Source: a virus
DNA length: 38,278 nucleotides
Reading direction: 5' to 3' (one strand)
Virus record (IMG/VR): IMGVR_UViG_3300044953_000224
Location: 1 to 38,278 of that record
Part shown: in pieces, positions 11,801 to 17,250 of the stretch
Layout: each line of letters starts with the position of its first letter
Position numbering within the stretch: position 1 is the first letter of the stretch
Notes under the pieces: generated by a model
Told to the model about the DNA's origin: nothing
Seen by the model: only the letters and a program-made list of their open reading frames with translations
Database searches by the model: none
Translations under genes and position numbers: made by a program

Positions 11801-12427
11801 GCCTGCTTGAACACCTAACATTGTTAATGGTATTGTAAAACCAACCATAAGTTGGCGACCAGCCCACTGTGTATTTTTACCAAAGTTAAGAAGATTGGTT
11901 GATCCCTGTTTTAATAATTGATTAAAAAGTTGTTGTTTTTGTGCTGCAATTGCTGCTTTTGTTGCAAAATTTTCCATATCTAACGTAAGTGGGCGAATTG
12001 CAATTGCTTTAAGGGAGCCGCTTGCTGTACGACCCATTTTAACAAATTGAGTCTGTATTGTTTTGACACGTTCTTGAGCAACCTTTTGAATTGTGTCAAA
12101 TTCTGATTTAAATAAACGACCAAATGTTTTTGTTGCGCCACCAGCATATCTAAAATATTCACGAGTTGAAAATTTATTTTTTTCAAGAGATTCTGTAAAT
12201 GCTTCAGAGGTGCTTTTAATTTGTTGCAAACTGGCTGAAAATTTTCCAGTTGCATTAATTGAATTAATTAAATTATTTTGTAAATTTGCTTGTGCTTTTG
12301 CTGCTGCTGCTGTTGAGGCAGCAATAGATGTATGAAATTGAGCAAGTTGTCTTTGTAAAGCCTTTAATTGAGCAAGTGCTTGAGTAGCATCAAGATTAAC
12401 CTGAATATTAGATTGAATATCAGCCAC
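2840..12427 (-). CDS. Giant tail tape measure protein (3195 aa)
   Basis: This is the largest gene in the window. The start is GTG at 12427, chosen because AAGGGGG lies 8 nt upstream; an ATG just before it opens only a 3-codon frame. Residues about 1-160 are coiled-coil-like. Residues about 185-540 match the TP901-type tape-measure core (KNTQWAGRQLMVGFTIPL, then the AAATGKMGADL region). Hydrophobic helices follow at about 545-590, 1606-1672 and 1867-1939. Four DTVPxxLTPGEFxVNK-type motifs occur near residues 681, 1373, 1421 and 3113. A kinase-like segment spans about 782-1026. A 76-residue tandem duplication begins near residue 2443, and further Ala/Lys/Gln coiled coil fills the C-terminal third. 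The protein sets tail length and probably forms the DNA exit channel. By the usual rule of about 0.15 nm per residue the tail could approach 480 nm, less for folded inserts. Confidence 0.95.
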   Translation of the reverse strand: MADIQSNIQVNLDATQALAQLKALQRQLAQFHTSIAASTAAAAKAQANLQNNLINSINATGKFSASLQQIKSTSEAFTESLEKNKFSTREYFRYAGGATKTFGRLFKSEFDTIQKVAQERVKTIQTQFVKMGRTASGSLKAIAIRPLTLDMENFATKAAIAAQKQQLFNQLLKQGSTNLLNFGKNTQWAGRQLMVGFTIPLTMLGVQAGKSFMALEKQAIRFKRVYGEVFTTADETDKALKNIELLAKEFTKYGIAVEKTMEMAADAAATGKMGADLTAQVAEATRLAVLGGVEQQQALETTISLTNAFGIAADDLNKKINFLNAVENQTILSIEDLTIAIPKAAPVVKQLGGNIEDLAFFMTAMKEGGINASEGANALKSGLAALINPTKKAKEFLQDLGISIDQIVESNKGDIKTTVLQFAQALDTLDPLNRARAIEQLFGKFQFSRLSTLFQNITKDGTQASRTLQLTSASVEELAILSERELKKIEDSTGTKFKKTLEDLKVSLVPLGEQFLKAVTPIAEFVGKVLKGFNNLSDGVKSGIAKFIGVVGIIGPVLLMTFGLIANGIANLIKLFVLLRKGYIGLGGQSKILGLQTNYMTSEQIEAATVAASLNQAHSKLQQVFMMEKDALVVLTQAYQRASAAAAVFARTNPGMMRPVVKGRPPVPPIKLGSGGFVPGKGNTDTVPAVLTPGEFIVNKEATQQNKGLLEQLNQGGYVKRLIGTPKMFARVQKQFLGMPSKNAKVAAERQTKQKQLDDISTQTYKSPRAKKIPLTDPGKRISPSSGHSFPSSSVGGIYEKPDGTRVFVKPMVSEKAALAEMRATQITRDVHGLVAPKQKLILIKDPSDPTGHRQYFALESKMDAKISKMPQKFTKNQTIKQLVASLLRGDKDLGPGNIGGGVVSDVGPAGVFDRASGPKTEYAKIMPSMEEQAMVNLLAVKGGAKKFFATTTASTAAKMSPYEYNIAIKKEINRILPKLKKTTKTMDLSPEELPLYQSMIARLEAGAKVDWSKFQPIHAAALNKSGLVVRSFGTDDDFPDLKHLITQSIKAKKGVSRTVALHFDDANSNLDERLYHSDKNSSKYNYRKTSGFTMLGPEGYNQLTQAMNKAGISLKNIAEPYPMTYEDALKTKEALKEQIRYEKKLYDQTTSIDKKEKIANRQALTRIALAELVSDARTIGTRPNPKQAWNNAMADRYALATSFAEGESVKDRDKPGSVYARKRAQYLEAINSNLKTTTQLKSRLQNIAFNEFNKGLLTDKGMDSRGSREERSGAKGTGKLAFKSPKGKEGRLGGLLAEDIDYQKQKILQERRNFQRIRGLMGLNVQEAGNSNIKIDRKKIDAMVRSGITPGFRHIRRAKGTSQYGEPATVPALVTPGEMILNEKTTQQYGPALQYVNSGGIIKMRGKGTMQNGLVPGTGNKDTVPIMLNEGSFVVNKDSTQKNKGFLNRIAMRAKGTGSKFVMRNSGTGGTQTATGIAVNVQDQKILSEKQLLEEEARRKKAAQRAQQDLEKAKKKIRTIDVKIAEATKVGDKQRLEALKQARQAALEQQKQAGVALNDARHQAKITRENNARFIQQRTEQKDQEKQKKAQEKALNKERGRQFGQRAGGAMMGTTMALGVMTQAPGKIGEISTSLLPVVAIASMLAPMIGSKAGAILAPIAAFGAAMVALRMQFDKAQDAALKLSKATGTSTEAIQNFALFSGRVTGTELLDKQRLAARGQLVAATGKTTFGEAFVQSEQGKALGDAFKENIKERGVKAARENLKAQLQTSVLSGAITAEEAQSIAANLGAKMGDVTLGIQVAGELQGIFGKDGKDIIKNGIQIRTTLMTESSQNLMGKDGSLDQLKKRTSGGFLGIAGLSQTAKTKGTIAAGAGLGAAAGVLTGVGASAAAGALGTAILGTAGGARVGAAVGSFAGPLGAVIGTAIGAIAGGAIAYFQNKKSMEKLGKLSGAAVADSTNMIEQSRQLLDSYEVEYKQRRAQLVLEGKIAEVKELDLKYEKNRAILTAQQIKQREDFVKAYATTRGNARTSMDTAIDKQITTKYKETDQEAYVDVAKEQTKEALKNKLILDEQAVLLKIQMASGEISPRDAMRIFSTFENKEDIQRVMTLLTKLGGDETSAAMEIVSQFQDSKGNPIPKLNSEFILQLSQKSDKDAQPFIEMMQKVVALGGVMQMDTEIDYILKNPEVQNEMTKDLKMIADNKGKPFTIEFLNKVNTEFEKTIDMEYFKKLSEKEQEVYVRTISTLLNINGEVNIKDDDFIIWLNQKRITYDKNSPTAILELYNKYRNEFIEYMGQKVTLARLDLSAGLGLGGQGSGSGGSTKKQRDTTFDEMNKKLKLFQQASVNALGNFQELKRVMNLPGKKGGAFYEFNGISQQLLQTGQFSKDFIDMIENLSPEELQKQLKKWGIEINKGVVTTKNAADLINKALSSIGAGQMHTRNLKEISVLQNRIAAINKLTKEGVDYEIAMSIAEEDSVAHSIKQGIVKKEQLNKLISTEKTLQKLQTKNQLIQVQAVNLKEIDILQNRIIAVNKLRKAGVDYATAMFITENEAVALSIKQGDLKTKQMKEIVSTAKTLQKIQMKNQQIEETKSKDPAAKEAGKMKKLIEFFDLEGKAIEAKNVIQKTAIELQQEKNGYLLEQITYEQNLISDVYDKQIKKLDELHAIQEQINQTQKERFDLAQQLASGDMAAAAGAIQAIRERQALAQIEQKKANLEKEKQKKLEGVTAGGKTQKQIEKENNKAEKDLSVIKTKEFDAFQKIRKEYEKILGVTIEEASALIDLESEMSKLGFGVGTGLGKQLLNALKKAISGDIKPLMQLIRRGTKDVNDEFNRQPGASDSKKIIVGGEIIDVPQEKSPLDYLNKDTTSTKETKSKDPAAKEADTKKTELSANTAALVALTNAIQGGGNNAKSKAKKQDIVDVKDILNNKEASDAREAQIKDKAPPTLLQAIAAANEASRLADRVNTAKIIEQKTASDAREAQIKDKASLTIAGVAQTLGAMGSRGAAGISSPTLQQVIAAANKAARLPDSAKAKQQDVADVARILAQKEAYQNIKIGKGKNEQKITVPKNFGMSSGGLVPKYMSKGGMTKPLYRPMGGLIPYFLGGGFAKGTDTVPAMLTPGEFVVQKRAVDKLGIGIMNRINQGELPANNNSAVYNYNLSVNVSNTNANPNDIARVVINQIKQIDSQRIRSSR
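4646..5101 (-). repeat. 76-residue tandem duplication in the tape measure
   Basis: Two diverged units of exactly 228 bases (76 codons) lie head to tail. The first begins LKEISVLQNRIAAINKL at 5101 and the second LKEIDILQNRIIAVNKL at 4873. Both continue with xGVDYxxAM, SIKQG and TLQKxQxKNQ at matching offsets. Length-preserving duplication is a common way for tape measures to grow and lengthen the tail. Confidence 0.85.
6600..6830 (-). other. Glycine/alanine zipper membrane-like segment of the tape measure
   Basis: Residues about 1867-1943 of the tape measure consist almost only of Gly, Ala, Val, Ile and Leu, with repeated GxxxG/GxxxA spacing (for example GAAAGVLTGVGASAAAG and GAVIGTAIGAIAGGAIAY), and end in a basic FQNKK. 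This is the composition of glycine-zipper membrane hairpins. It fits a segment that enters the host membrane at DNA ejection. That function is inferred. Confidence 0.5.
9350..10085 (-). other. Protein-kinase-like segment inside the tape measure (residues ~782-1026)
   Basis: Within the tape measure, a globular-looking stretch has the ordered hallmarks of a kinase fold. These are a strand pair GGIYEKPDGTRVFVKP with Lys810 in the ATP-lysine position, Glu821 in a following helix (AALAEMRATQ), the loop RGDKDLGPGN with Asp893 and Asn898 spaced as in HRDLKPEN, and Asp906 in SDVG in the DFG position. The Asn-to-Asp gap is only 8 residues, shorter than in ordinary kinases. It is nearer the compact PI3K/HipA/APH-like forms. 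These residues are seen directly; kinase activity is inference. The region could instead be a structural insert that matches by chance. Confidence 0.45.
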
Positions 12428-12448
12428 TCATAGCACCCCCTTTTTATA

Positions 12449-12757
12449 TTAAATATTTAGCAAAGATGTATCTTGAAGGTTAACTCCTGATGCAGCCTCA
12501 ATAATTTTATAAACTGTAGGCAGATCAATATTCTCTTCGAGTTCCTTTGACTTTTCAGCAAGTTCTGGCTTATATTGCTTCATTGCAATTGCAACACATT
12601 CCATAAGAATGTTCATAGACTTTTCGTTATCTTCTGCAACTGCCGTAAGTCCTTCAAACTTCTTCATAAAAGGACGTAGCAAGGAAATCTTTAATGGTCT
12701 AAGTGAAATCTTAGTACCATCAATCAATACCACAACCACTTCTTCTTTTGTTGTCAT
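12449..12757 (-). CDS. Tail assembly chaperone-like protein (second, short copy)
   Basis: The protein has 102 residues and is led by AAGGAAGGG before the ATG. It aligns with the N-terminal half of the upstream 229-residue protein. Shared features are a start of two strands ending in a PLKIxxLRxxM-like segment, then DN, IL.EC..IAMKQY.P (AHVAMKQYYPS in the neighbour), then DLPTVYKIIEAAS (DLHMVYEILDYSA). A tail assembly chaperone binds the tape measure during tube assembly, which fits its place directly upstream of that gene. In most siphophages the short and long chaperones are made from one locus by frameshifting. Here the short form appears as a separate paralogue with its own promoter and ribosome-binding site. 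Confidence 0.7.
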   Translation of the reverse strand: MTTKEEVVVVLIDGTKISLRPLKISLLRPFMKKFEGLTAVAEDNEKSMNILMECVAIAMKQYKPELAEKSKELEENIDLPTVYKIIEAASGVNLQDTSLLNI

Positions 12758-12784
12758 TATTACCCTTCCTTATTTGGTTATTAA

Positions 12785-12816
12785 ATTATATCACAAAACC
12801 TTGACTTTTATGTCAA
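12785..12816 (-). promoter_or_regulatory. Promoter before the short tail chaperone
   Basis: The minus strand carries the extended -10 TGATATAAT (12785-12793). A TTGACA lies further upstream (12811-12816) with a 20-nt spacer, longer than ideal. The TTGACA sits in a small inverted repeat, TTGAC-ATAAAA-GTCAA, at the end of the preceding gene. Confidence 0.6.
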
Positions 12817-13497
12817 ATCTTCATAGTCTATGCCCATTCCAATACCAAAACCAGCCTTTTGTGCATTTGCTCCCTGTAGTGCTAAAATATCATTTCCATC
12901 AGATGTTTTTCCTTTGCTAAACACTTTTGCTTTAAGATTTTCCCATTCATTTTGTCTATTTTTACCCTTGTCTAAATCTACCCCCTGTATTGCTGCTAAA
13001 AACTTTTTTTCTTGATAATCTAAATCTCTACTTGAAGATAATGTTGCCATTAACTCTGGCATAGACAAAGACAGTTCTAACTCTTTATAATCTTTCCAAA
13101 TACCCAATAAAAAGACTTCCGATTCTAACTTTGCAAGGTCTAAGTCAGACCATCCCGAAGATTTTTCACCTTCTACAGACTTTTGTTTTACATCAGTTTC
13201 TTCTTTTTTATTACCAATTTTAATGTTTGCAGAATAATCTAAAATTTCATAAACCATGTGTAAATCTAATAGTTCTTCTGTATCTTCTAAAGTTTTTATA
13301 GAAGGATAGTATTGTTTCATTGCAACATGTGCACATTTAACTAAAATATCTATCGCATCATTATCACTAGATACCGTTTTAATAACATCAAACTGATCCA
13401 TCAACTCTCTTAAATATTTTATTTTTATAGGAACTAATTCTATAACATCCCCATTAAGCAATTCAAGAAACTTGCTATTATATATTTTAGTAGCCAT
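12808..13497 (-). CDS. Tail assembly chaperone, in-frame long (G-T type) form
   Basis: The protein has 229 residues. Residues 1-95 are a gpG-like chaperone domain. Residues about 135-229 form the T-like extension, ending in KVFSKGKTSDGNDILALQ and AQKAGFGIGMGIDYEDL, a tail typical of phage tail-assembly chaperones. Both parts are in one reading frame, so no frameshift is needed for the long form. At 13203-13208 the coding strand has six A (AAT AAA AAA GAA); slipping back one base there would terminate at a TGA after three codons and give a short form of about 110 residues. The ATG is only 6 nt after a TGATAAAAT -10 box and lacks a Shine-Dalgarno, so the mRNA is probably leaderless. Confidence 0.8.
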   Translation of the reverse strand: MATKIYNSKFLELLNGDVIELVPIKIKYLRELMDQFDVIKTVSSDNDAIDILVKCAHVAMKQYYPSIKTLEDTEELLDLHMVYEILDYSANIKIGNKKEETDVKQKSVEGEKSSGWSDLDLAKLESEVFLLGIWKDYKELELSLSMPELMATLSSSRDLDYQEKKFLAAIQGVDLDKGKNRQNEWENLKAKVFSKGKTSDGNDILALQGANAQKAGFGIGMGIDYEDLT

Positions 13498-13503
13498 TAA
13501 CTA

Positions 13504-13512
13504 ATTTTATCA
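13504..13512 (-). promoter_or_regulatory. Extended -10, leaderless promoter of the long tail chaperone
   Basis: TGATAAAAT on the minus strand is followed by 6 nt (TAGTTA) and then the ATG at 13497. It lies immediately after the upstream terminator. Transcription would begin at or next to the start codon. Confidence 0.6.
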
Positions 13513-13513
13513 T

Positions 13514-13550
13514 AAAAAAACAAAGCCCACCTAATAAAGATGGGCCTTGT
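13514..13550 (-). terminator. Rho-independent terminator after the major tail protein
   Basis: On the minus strand, ACAAGGCCCA and TGGGCTTTGT form a 10-bp stem with one G-T pair and an 11-nt loop, followed by a run of T. It starts 14 nt after the stop of the major tail protein. Confidence 0.9.
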
Positions 13551-13563
13551 TAATCAGTTAAGA

Positions 13564-14205
13564 TTAGGATGCAGTGTGAGTGCGATCAATAATCTTGCCG
13601 TATGTTGCTGTCAAGTCATCTGGAAGAAGACGGAACGAAACTTCAAACATTGAAGCCTCGTCGCGCTTAGCAGATACTGTAACACTTTCAATGGAAAGAG
13701 CGCGATACGCAACGTATACACGCTCAATATTTCCAGAATCTTCACAGTCACCAGTTCCTGGACCTACTGCAACAATACCACGCTCAACTGGACATTCTCC
13801 AATGTCTCCTGCGGAGAGTTGAAGTGTGCGACCTGCTGACGTTGTCTTGGAGCCTGAAAGGTCTGAATCCTGGCCTGCGGTAGCAAGAAGAAGGTTTTCA
13901 AGAGTTGCCTCTGCAAATGTAGTAGCAAGATTTACTTGCATTCCTTGTTTGTAGAGTTTTGCAACGTCAAGAACCTGGTCAACCGCAACCTCACCAAAAT
14001 CTGGTTGGAATTGAAGTTCAATACCGTTCATTGTATAACCAACGTTTGTATAGTCTGGATCCGATGAAAGAGTAGACTTATAAGACTCAGTGCTTACAAA
14101 CGATGGAATAGCATTAGTAGTGGTATTGAGTGTAGCATCAGCAATGAATAGCGCTGCTGCACCTACGATAATGTTAGTGGACGTACCACGAGAATATGCT
14201 GGCAT
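13564..14205 (-). CDS. Major tail (tube) protein
   Basis: The protein has 213 residues, and the gene has AGAGGTG before the ATG. The product is beta-rich with a start MPAYSRGTSTNIIVGAAALF, a central LDVAKLYKQGMQVNLATTFAEATLENLLLA-like stretch (residues about 80-108) common to phage tube subunits, and a late SFRLLPDD segment before the C-terminus. It lies between the tail terminator and the tail chaperones, the standard place. It has its own promoter and a strong terminator, and its codons are visibly richer in G and C than those of its neighbours. All of this fits a very abundant virion protein. A major tail tube role is by far the best explanation. Confidence 0.88.
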   Translation of the reverse strand: MPAYSRGTSTNIIVGAAALFIADATLNTTTNAIPSFVSTESYKSTLSSDPDYTNVGYTMNGIELQFQPDFGEVAVDQVLDVAKLYKQGMQVNLATTFAEATLENLLLATAGQDSDLSGSKTTSAGRTLQLSAGDIGECPVERGIVAVGPGTGDCEDSGNIERVYVAYRALSIESVTVSAKRDEASMFEVSFRLLPDDLTATYGKIIDRTHTAS

Positions 14206-14274
14206 ATTGAATTCACCTCTTTTTAGTTTTGTATTAAGTTATAGTGGCAAACAGGCGATGTTTCCTCTAAAGCC

Positions 14275-14283
14275 AGTATACCA
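14275..14283 (-). promoter_or_regulatory. Promoter of the major tail protein
   Basis: Extended -10 box TGGTATACT on the minus strand just downstream of the tail-terminator gene. It gives a leader of roughly 60 nt that ends in the AGAGGTG ribosome-binding site. The same nonamer precedes genes at 21698 and 35979. Confidence 0.55.
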
Positions 14284-14289
14284 GCGTTT

Positions 14290-14901
14290 TTAGGTATAGT
14301 TGATGTCTGGGTCTGGAATATAAGTATTTATAATTTTTTGTTGATTTATCATATGGTAGTCATATTCAATAACAAATTTATTAAGAGTAAGGCCTCTTAG
14401 AGCAGCCAACTCTGTCAAATCTCTAACTTCTTCTAACTGATAGACTTTAATGTCATGAAAATATACGTTGTGGATTATTGCTACAGCAAGATCAATTATT
14501 GGATTGTCACCTTGTTGTTTTGCCATACACCACCTATTTAGGTCCTCTGCAGCAGCATCTGATCTATCTAGAAGTTGAGAAATAATTATTCCAGCATCTA
14601 TAATTTTGCTAGGTACTGCATAAACATAATATAAAAGTTGTTCACATTTCATTGGATAAAAAGCATTTTTTCTAAATCTTAAAAGCCTGTCATATTGAAT
14701 TGCAATATCCCATTGTGTTGAAAGTGGATTACCATTTTCATCAAATTGTTGTGGAATATCCACTTTATTTTTTGTTAAATCATCTATTGCATTTGGGCTG
14801 CTTGGAATAGTAAGAACACTAAAACCATATTTGTTTAGTTCTTCTTTAATATATTCATTAATCCATATTGGAGCAAATGGCAGTTCTCTTATATCTTTCA
14901 T
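14290..14901 (-). CDS. Tail terminator protein
   Basis: The protein has 203 residues. The N-terminus MKDIRELPFAPIWINEYIK is followed by a compact alpha/beta body. The segment WDIAIQYDRLLRFRKNAFYP and the later QLLDRSDAAAEDLNRWC fit tail-completion proteins that close the top of the tube and join it to the head. Position between the neck protein and the major tail protein supports this. The ATG lies two bases after the stop of the upstream gene, with a weak GGGG upstream. Family assignment is from order and general appearance, not a diagnostic motif. Confidence 0.65.
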   Translation of the reverse strand: MKDIRELPFAPIWINEYIKEELNKYGFSVLTIPSSPNAIDDLTKNKVDIPQQFDENGNPLSTQWDIAIQYDRLLRFRKNAFYPMKCEQLLYYVYAVPSKIIDAGIIISQLLDRSDAAAEDLNRWCMAKQQGDNPIIDLAVAIIHNVYFHDIKVYQLEEVRDLTELAALRGLTLNKFVIEYDYHMINQQKIINTYIPDPDINYT

Positions 14902-14902
14902 A

Positions 14903-15589
14903 TTAATATTCTACCCCAATTGTTGCATTTGCTATCCAGTTATATCCAGTGCTAATTCCCTTTGTTCTGCCCTGTTTTGATCCCGCCCTAATATTTTCTT
15001 TGTATGAAATTGGATTTTCTAGGTAATCTAAAATTCCACTTGCACGTAAAAATGATTGAGTAAAATATCTATTAAAAAATGTATCAAATGCTTTTTCATA
15101 TGCACCCTGAACTTTATCTCCTCCAGGATTTTCTACCTTTACTGGATTTGACGTAAACACTTGTTCTCCATTATCTTCAAAAACTAAAACTTTTGACCTT
15201 CTTGGTTTTATAATAACTGGAGTTCCATTTTCCATAATTTGTGCTTTATTTATAAACGGAACGGTTGATCCATTTTTTATTGACTTAGACTGTTTAAATG
15301 TTGAATTAAAAAATATACTGTCTTTATTATTACTTGCATATGTTATATCATATAATCTTGCACCTGGACTACCAACCTGGTTCCATTCATAAATATGATG
15401 TAGCGCTCCAGGACTCATTCTTGCTGTAACATCTATATATTGTTTAAATGCTCCTACAGTGCTTGATGCTAAATTATTTAAAAAAACCCTATGTCCTTTT
15501 TTAGTTCCATCTAAAAATCCTAAAGAATACTCAACAACGTTGTTCATCATTTTTTCAAACATTAATGTGTTTGCTTTTGCGTTTAACAC
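14903..15589 (-). CDS. Neck protein (HK97 gp10-like)
   Basis: The protein has 228 residues. It starts at GTG, which overlaps the previous stop (TAGTG), with AAGGTG upstream. The stretch RVFLNNLASSTVGAFKQYID followed by ARMSPGALHHIYEW and GSPGARLYDI (residues about 35-80) is the recognisable core of the neck/connector proteins encoded between head-closure and tail-terminator genes in actinophage-type siphoviruses. The C-terminal half is basic and Gly-rich. It likely bridges the connector and the tail. Neighbour order on both sides supports the call. Confidence 0.7.
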   Translation of the reverse strand: MLNAKANTLMFEKMMNNVVEYSLGFLDGTKKGHRVFLNNLASSTVGAFKQYIDVTARMSPGALHHIYEWNQVGSPGARLYDITYASNNKDSIFFNSTFKQSKSIKNGSTVPFINKAQIMENGTPVIIKPRRSKVLVFEDNGEQVFTSNPVKVENPGGDKVQGAYEKAFDTFFNRYFTQSFLRASGILDYLENPISYKENIRAGSKQGRTKGISTGYNWIANATIGVEY

Positions 15590-16035
15590 TAGTCATCAAC
15601 ACCTTGATTTTCTGCTCTTCTTATTAATATTTTATAATATTCAATATTACCAAATGGTCCTACCAATGGCTCCATTGTTGCAATTTCATAGATTGTTCCG
15701 CGATCCTCTCTTTGTCCAGATGTTTCTTTATAAATTAATTCTCCAGAACAATTTCTAATGTTTGTAATTAATACGTTTGTAATTGAATTGTTTGTTCCAT
15801 CTTTTCCAATACGGATATCATTTTTTACCCTGCCTAACAGCATGTTTTCATATTGAACAAATACTTTTGGCTTAACTTCTTCTTCAAATGCTGAACCAAC
15901 TGGAGCAAGATTAGTTACAATAGTTCTATCGAATCCCCAGTCTTTTTTTACTTGACCATAAATATCTTGTTTAACAATTGGATGATATATATCTGCAATC
16001 ATTGGGTACATAAAGTCTATTTCGTTGCATAGCAT
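15589..16035 (-). CDS. Head closure (stopper) protein
   Basis: The protein has 148 residues. The ATG overlaps the stop of the adaptor gene (TAATG) and has AGGAG 7 nt upstream. The small beta-barrel-like product begins with MLCNEIDFMYPMIADIYHP and has the alternating pattern TIVTNLAPVG, NMLLGRVKNDIRIG, TIYEIATMEP expected of gp16/stopper-type proteins that seal the connector after packaging. It lies second after the adaptor, the usual place. No catalytic motif is visible. Confidence 0.6.
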   Translation of the reverse strand: MLCNEIDFMYPMIADIYHPIVKQDIYGQVKKDWGFDRTIVTNLAPVGSAFEEEVKPKVFVQYENMLLGRVKNDIRIGKDGTNNSITNVLITNIRNCSGELIYKETSGQREDRGTIYEIATMEPLVGPFGNIEYYKILIRRAENQGVDD

Positions 16036-16949
16036 TACAATACTCCAGGAACAATGATGCGACTCGCATATCTCTCAAGAATCTTATCAACAATTAAATT
16101 ACCAGTTCCATTGAACAAAGACTTTTCAAACTGAATTCTAAATTGATCTGTATTATACGCAGATGCATACCTCTTAAAATAATCTAACCTTCCACACTTA
16201 ATGTCATCCATTAACATTAATGTTGCTTCTTTAATGTCTGTGGGAACAACTTTATATCCTGTCTCTACTATAAATGTGTAGTCAGAACTCTTTGAAAATG
16301 TATTTCCCCAGCCAATTGGACCTAACCAATCTGACTGTGCTGTCGGCATCATTAAAGGTGCTTGATCTGCTCTATTGTATGCCCCAGTAATTTCTTGAAT
16401 AATAGCAGTCTTATTATCACTCAACTTATAGGTAACTCCAAAAATTGCTGGCTCTTCTAAAGAAGAATCATACCAAAGTTCGTTGTTTTGATAAACCTTT
16501 AATACTTTTCTGGTACGTGGTTTAACTGGAGCATAATCAGTATTTAATCCTATATGCTCAATTGTTTCGGTTGTATAATAAAAACCACCTGTAATAGCAT
16601 CAATAATTAATCTTGCTGTTAATTCTCTTTGAGTTGTTTCTGCTATTTCTGTTGCTGTTGTTTCAAGAGTTGCTGGATCTACATAAGGCCTTTTAATTTC
16701 AAGCATGTCTTCAACAACAATGTCTTCATCTTGTTCTTGAATTCTTAAGGCATAAACCTTGTCATATAAATGCCAGTCATCTGTTTCAAACGTATAGTTT
16801 AGTTTTTTACCAGATGTCGAGGTTATTGTTTCTTCTAAAATAACTGCATCTCTATCTTCGTCTTCAATAATCAAATCATATGCTGTAGATGCTGCTGGAA
16901 CAGCATACGAAATGCTTAACGGGTATGGTGGAAGACGAAGAATTTTCAT
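16035..16949 (-). CDS. Head-tail connector / adaptor protein
   Basis: The protein has 304 residues, and its ATG overlaps the stop of the 72-residue gene (ATGA). Residues about 1-95 look like an Ig-like beta domain. Residues about 95-130 (TATEIAETTQRELTARLIID) and 235-304 (TDIKEATLMLMDDIKCGRL and following helices) form the helical portion expected of gp15/gp6-type adaptors that dock under the portal. The extra N-terminal beta domain makes it longer than the usual adaptor of 100-150 residues. The role is inferred from order between capsid and stopper genes and from the helical C-terminus. Confidence 0.6.
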   Translation of the reverse strand: MKILRLPPYPLSISYAVPAASTAYDLIIEDEDRDAVILEETITSTSGKKLNYTFETDDWHLYDKVYALRIQEQDEDIVVEDMLEIKRPYVDPATLETTATEIAETTQRELTARLIIDAITGGFYYTTETIEHIGLNTDYAPVKPRTRKVLKVYQNNELWYDSSLEEPAIFGVTYKLSDNKTAIIQEITGAYNRADQAPLMMPTAQSDWLGPIGWGNTFSKSSDYTFIVETGYKVVPTDIKEATLMLMDDIKCGRLDYFKRYASAYNTDQFRIQFEKSLFNGTGNLIVDKILERYASRIIVPGVL

Positions 16950-17164
16950 TTATTTTTGCCGTAGTATTTTGCTAACTCAACAGCACTTACCTCTCGAACC
17001 GACTTTGATTTCAAAAAAACGTCTAAGTTTGTTTTATCAATAATAGAAAATCCTTGGTCAATATGACCATATCCATCAAAGTATAAGTTTTTATCAGAAA
17101 AAATAACTGTTTGATCATTGACCTCTACGGCCTTAGATACTACTTTTTTTGTTGTACTTGCCAT
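16946..17164 (-). CDS. Small conserved-position head protein, unknown
   Basis: The protein has 72 residues (start MASTTKKVVSKAVEV, end AVELAKYYGKNK). It is the first gene after the capsid terminator and has its own extended -10 promoter and an AAGGAGC ribosome-binding site. No motif is recognised. It is a soluble, charged protein with no membrane segment. Small proteins at this place can be head decoration or connector accessory factors. The C-terminal VSAVELAKYYGK helix resembles the end of Rho/LEM-like helical tags seen near phage heads, but this is too weak to name it. Confidence 0.6.
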   Translation of the reverse strand: MASTTKKVVSKAVEVNDQTVIFSDKNLYFDGYGHIDQGFSIIDKTNLDVFLKSKSVREVSAVELAKYYGKNK

Positions 17165-17187
17165 TTTTGCTCCTTAATCGTACCTTA

Positions 17188-17196
17188 ATTATATCA
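17188..17196 (-). promoter_or_regulatory. Promoter for the neck gene group
   Basis: A perfect extended -10 TGATATAAT on the minus strand, 7 nt downstream of the capsid terminator and about 23 nt before the ATG at 17164, with AAGGAG between. It restarts transcription after the terminator. Confidence 0.65.
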
Positions 17197-17203
17197 GATT
17201 GTT

Positions 17204-17233
17204 AAAAAGGGCAGAGGACGAATCCCCTGCCCT
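17204..17233 (-). terminator. Rho-independent terminator after the major capsid gene
   Basis: The minus strand has AGGGCAG and CTGCCCT as a perfect 7-bp outer stem, an inner GG/CC extension around a short loop, and a five-T tail. It starts 17 nt past the capsid stop codon. Confidence 0.92.
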
Positions 17234-17250
17234 AATTAATTGCTTAATGA

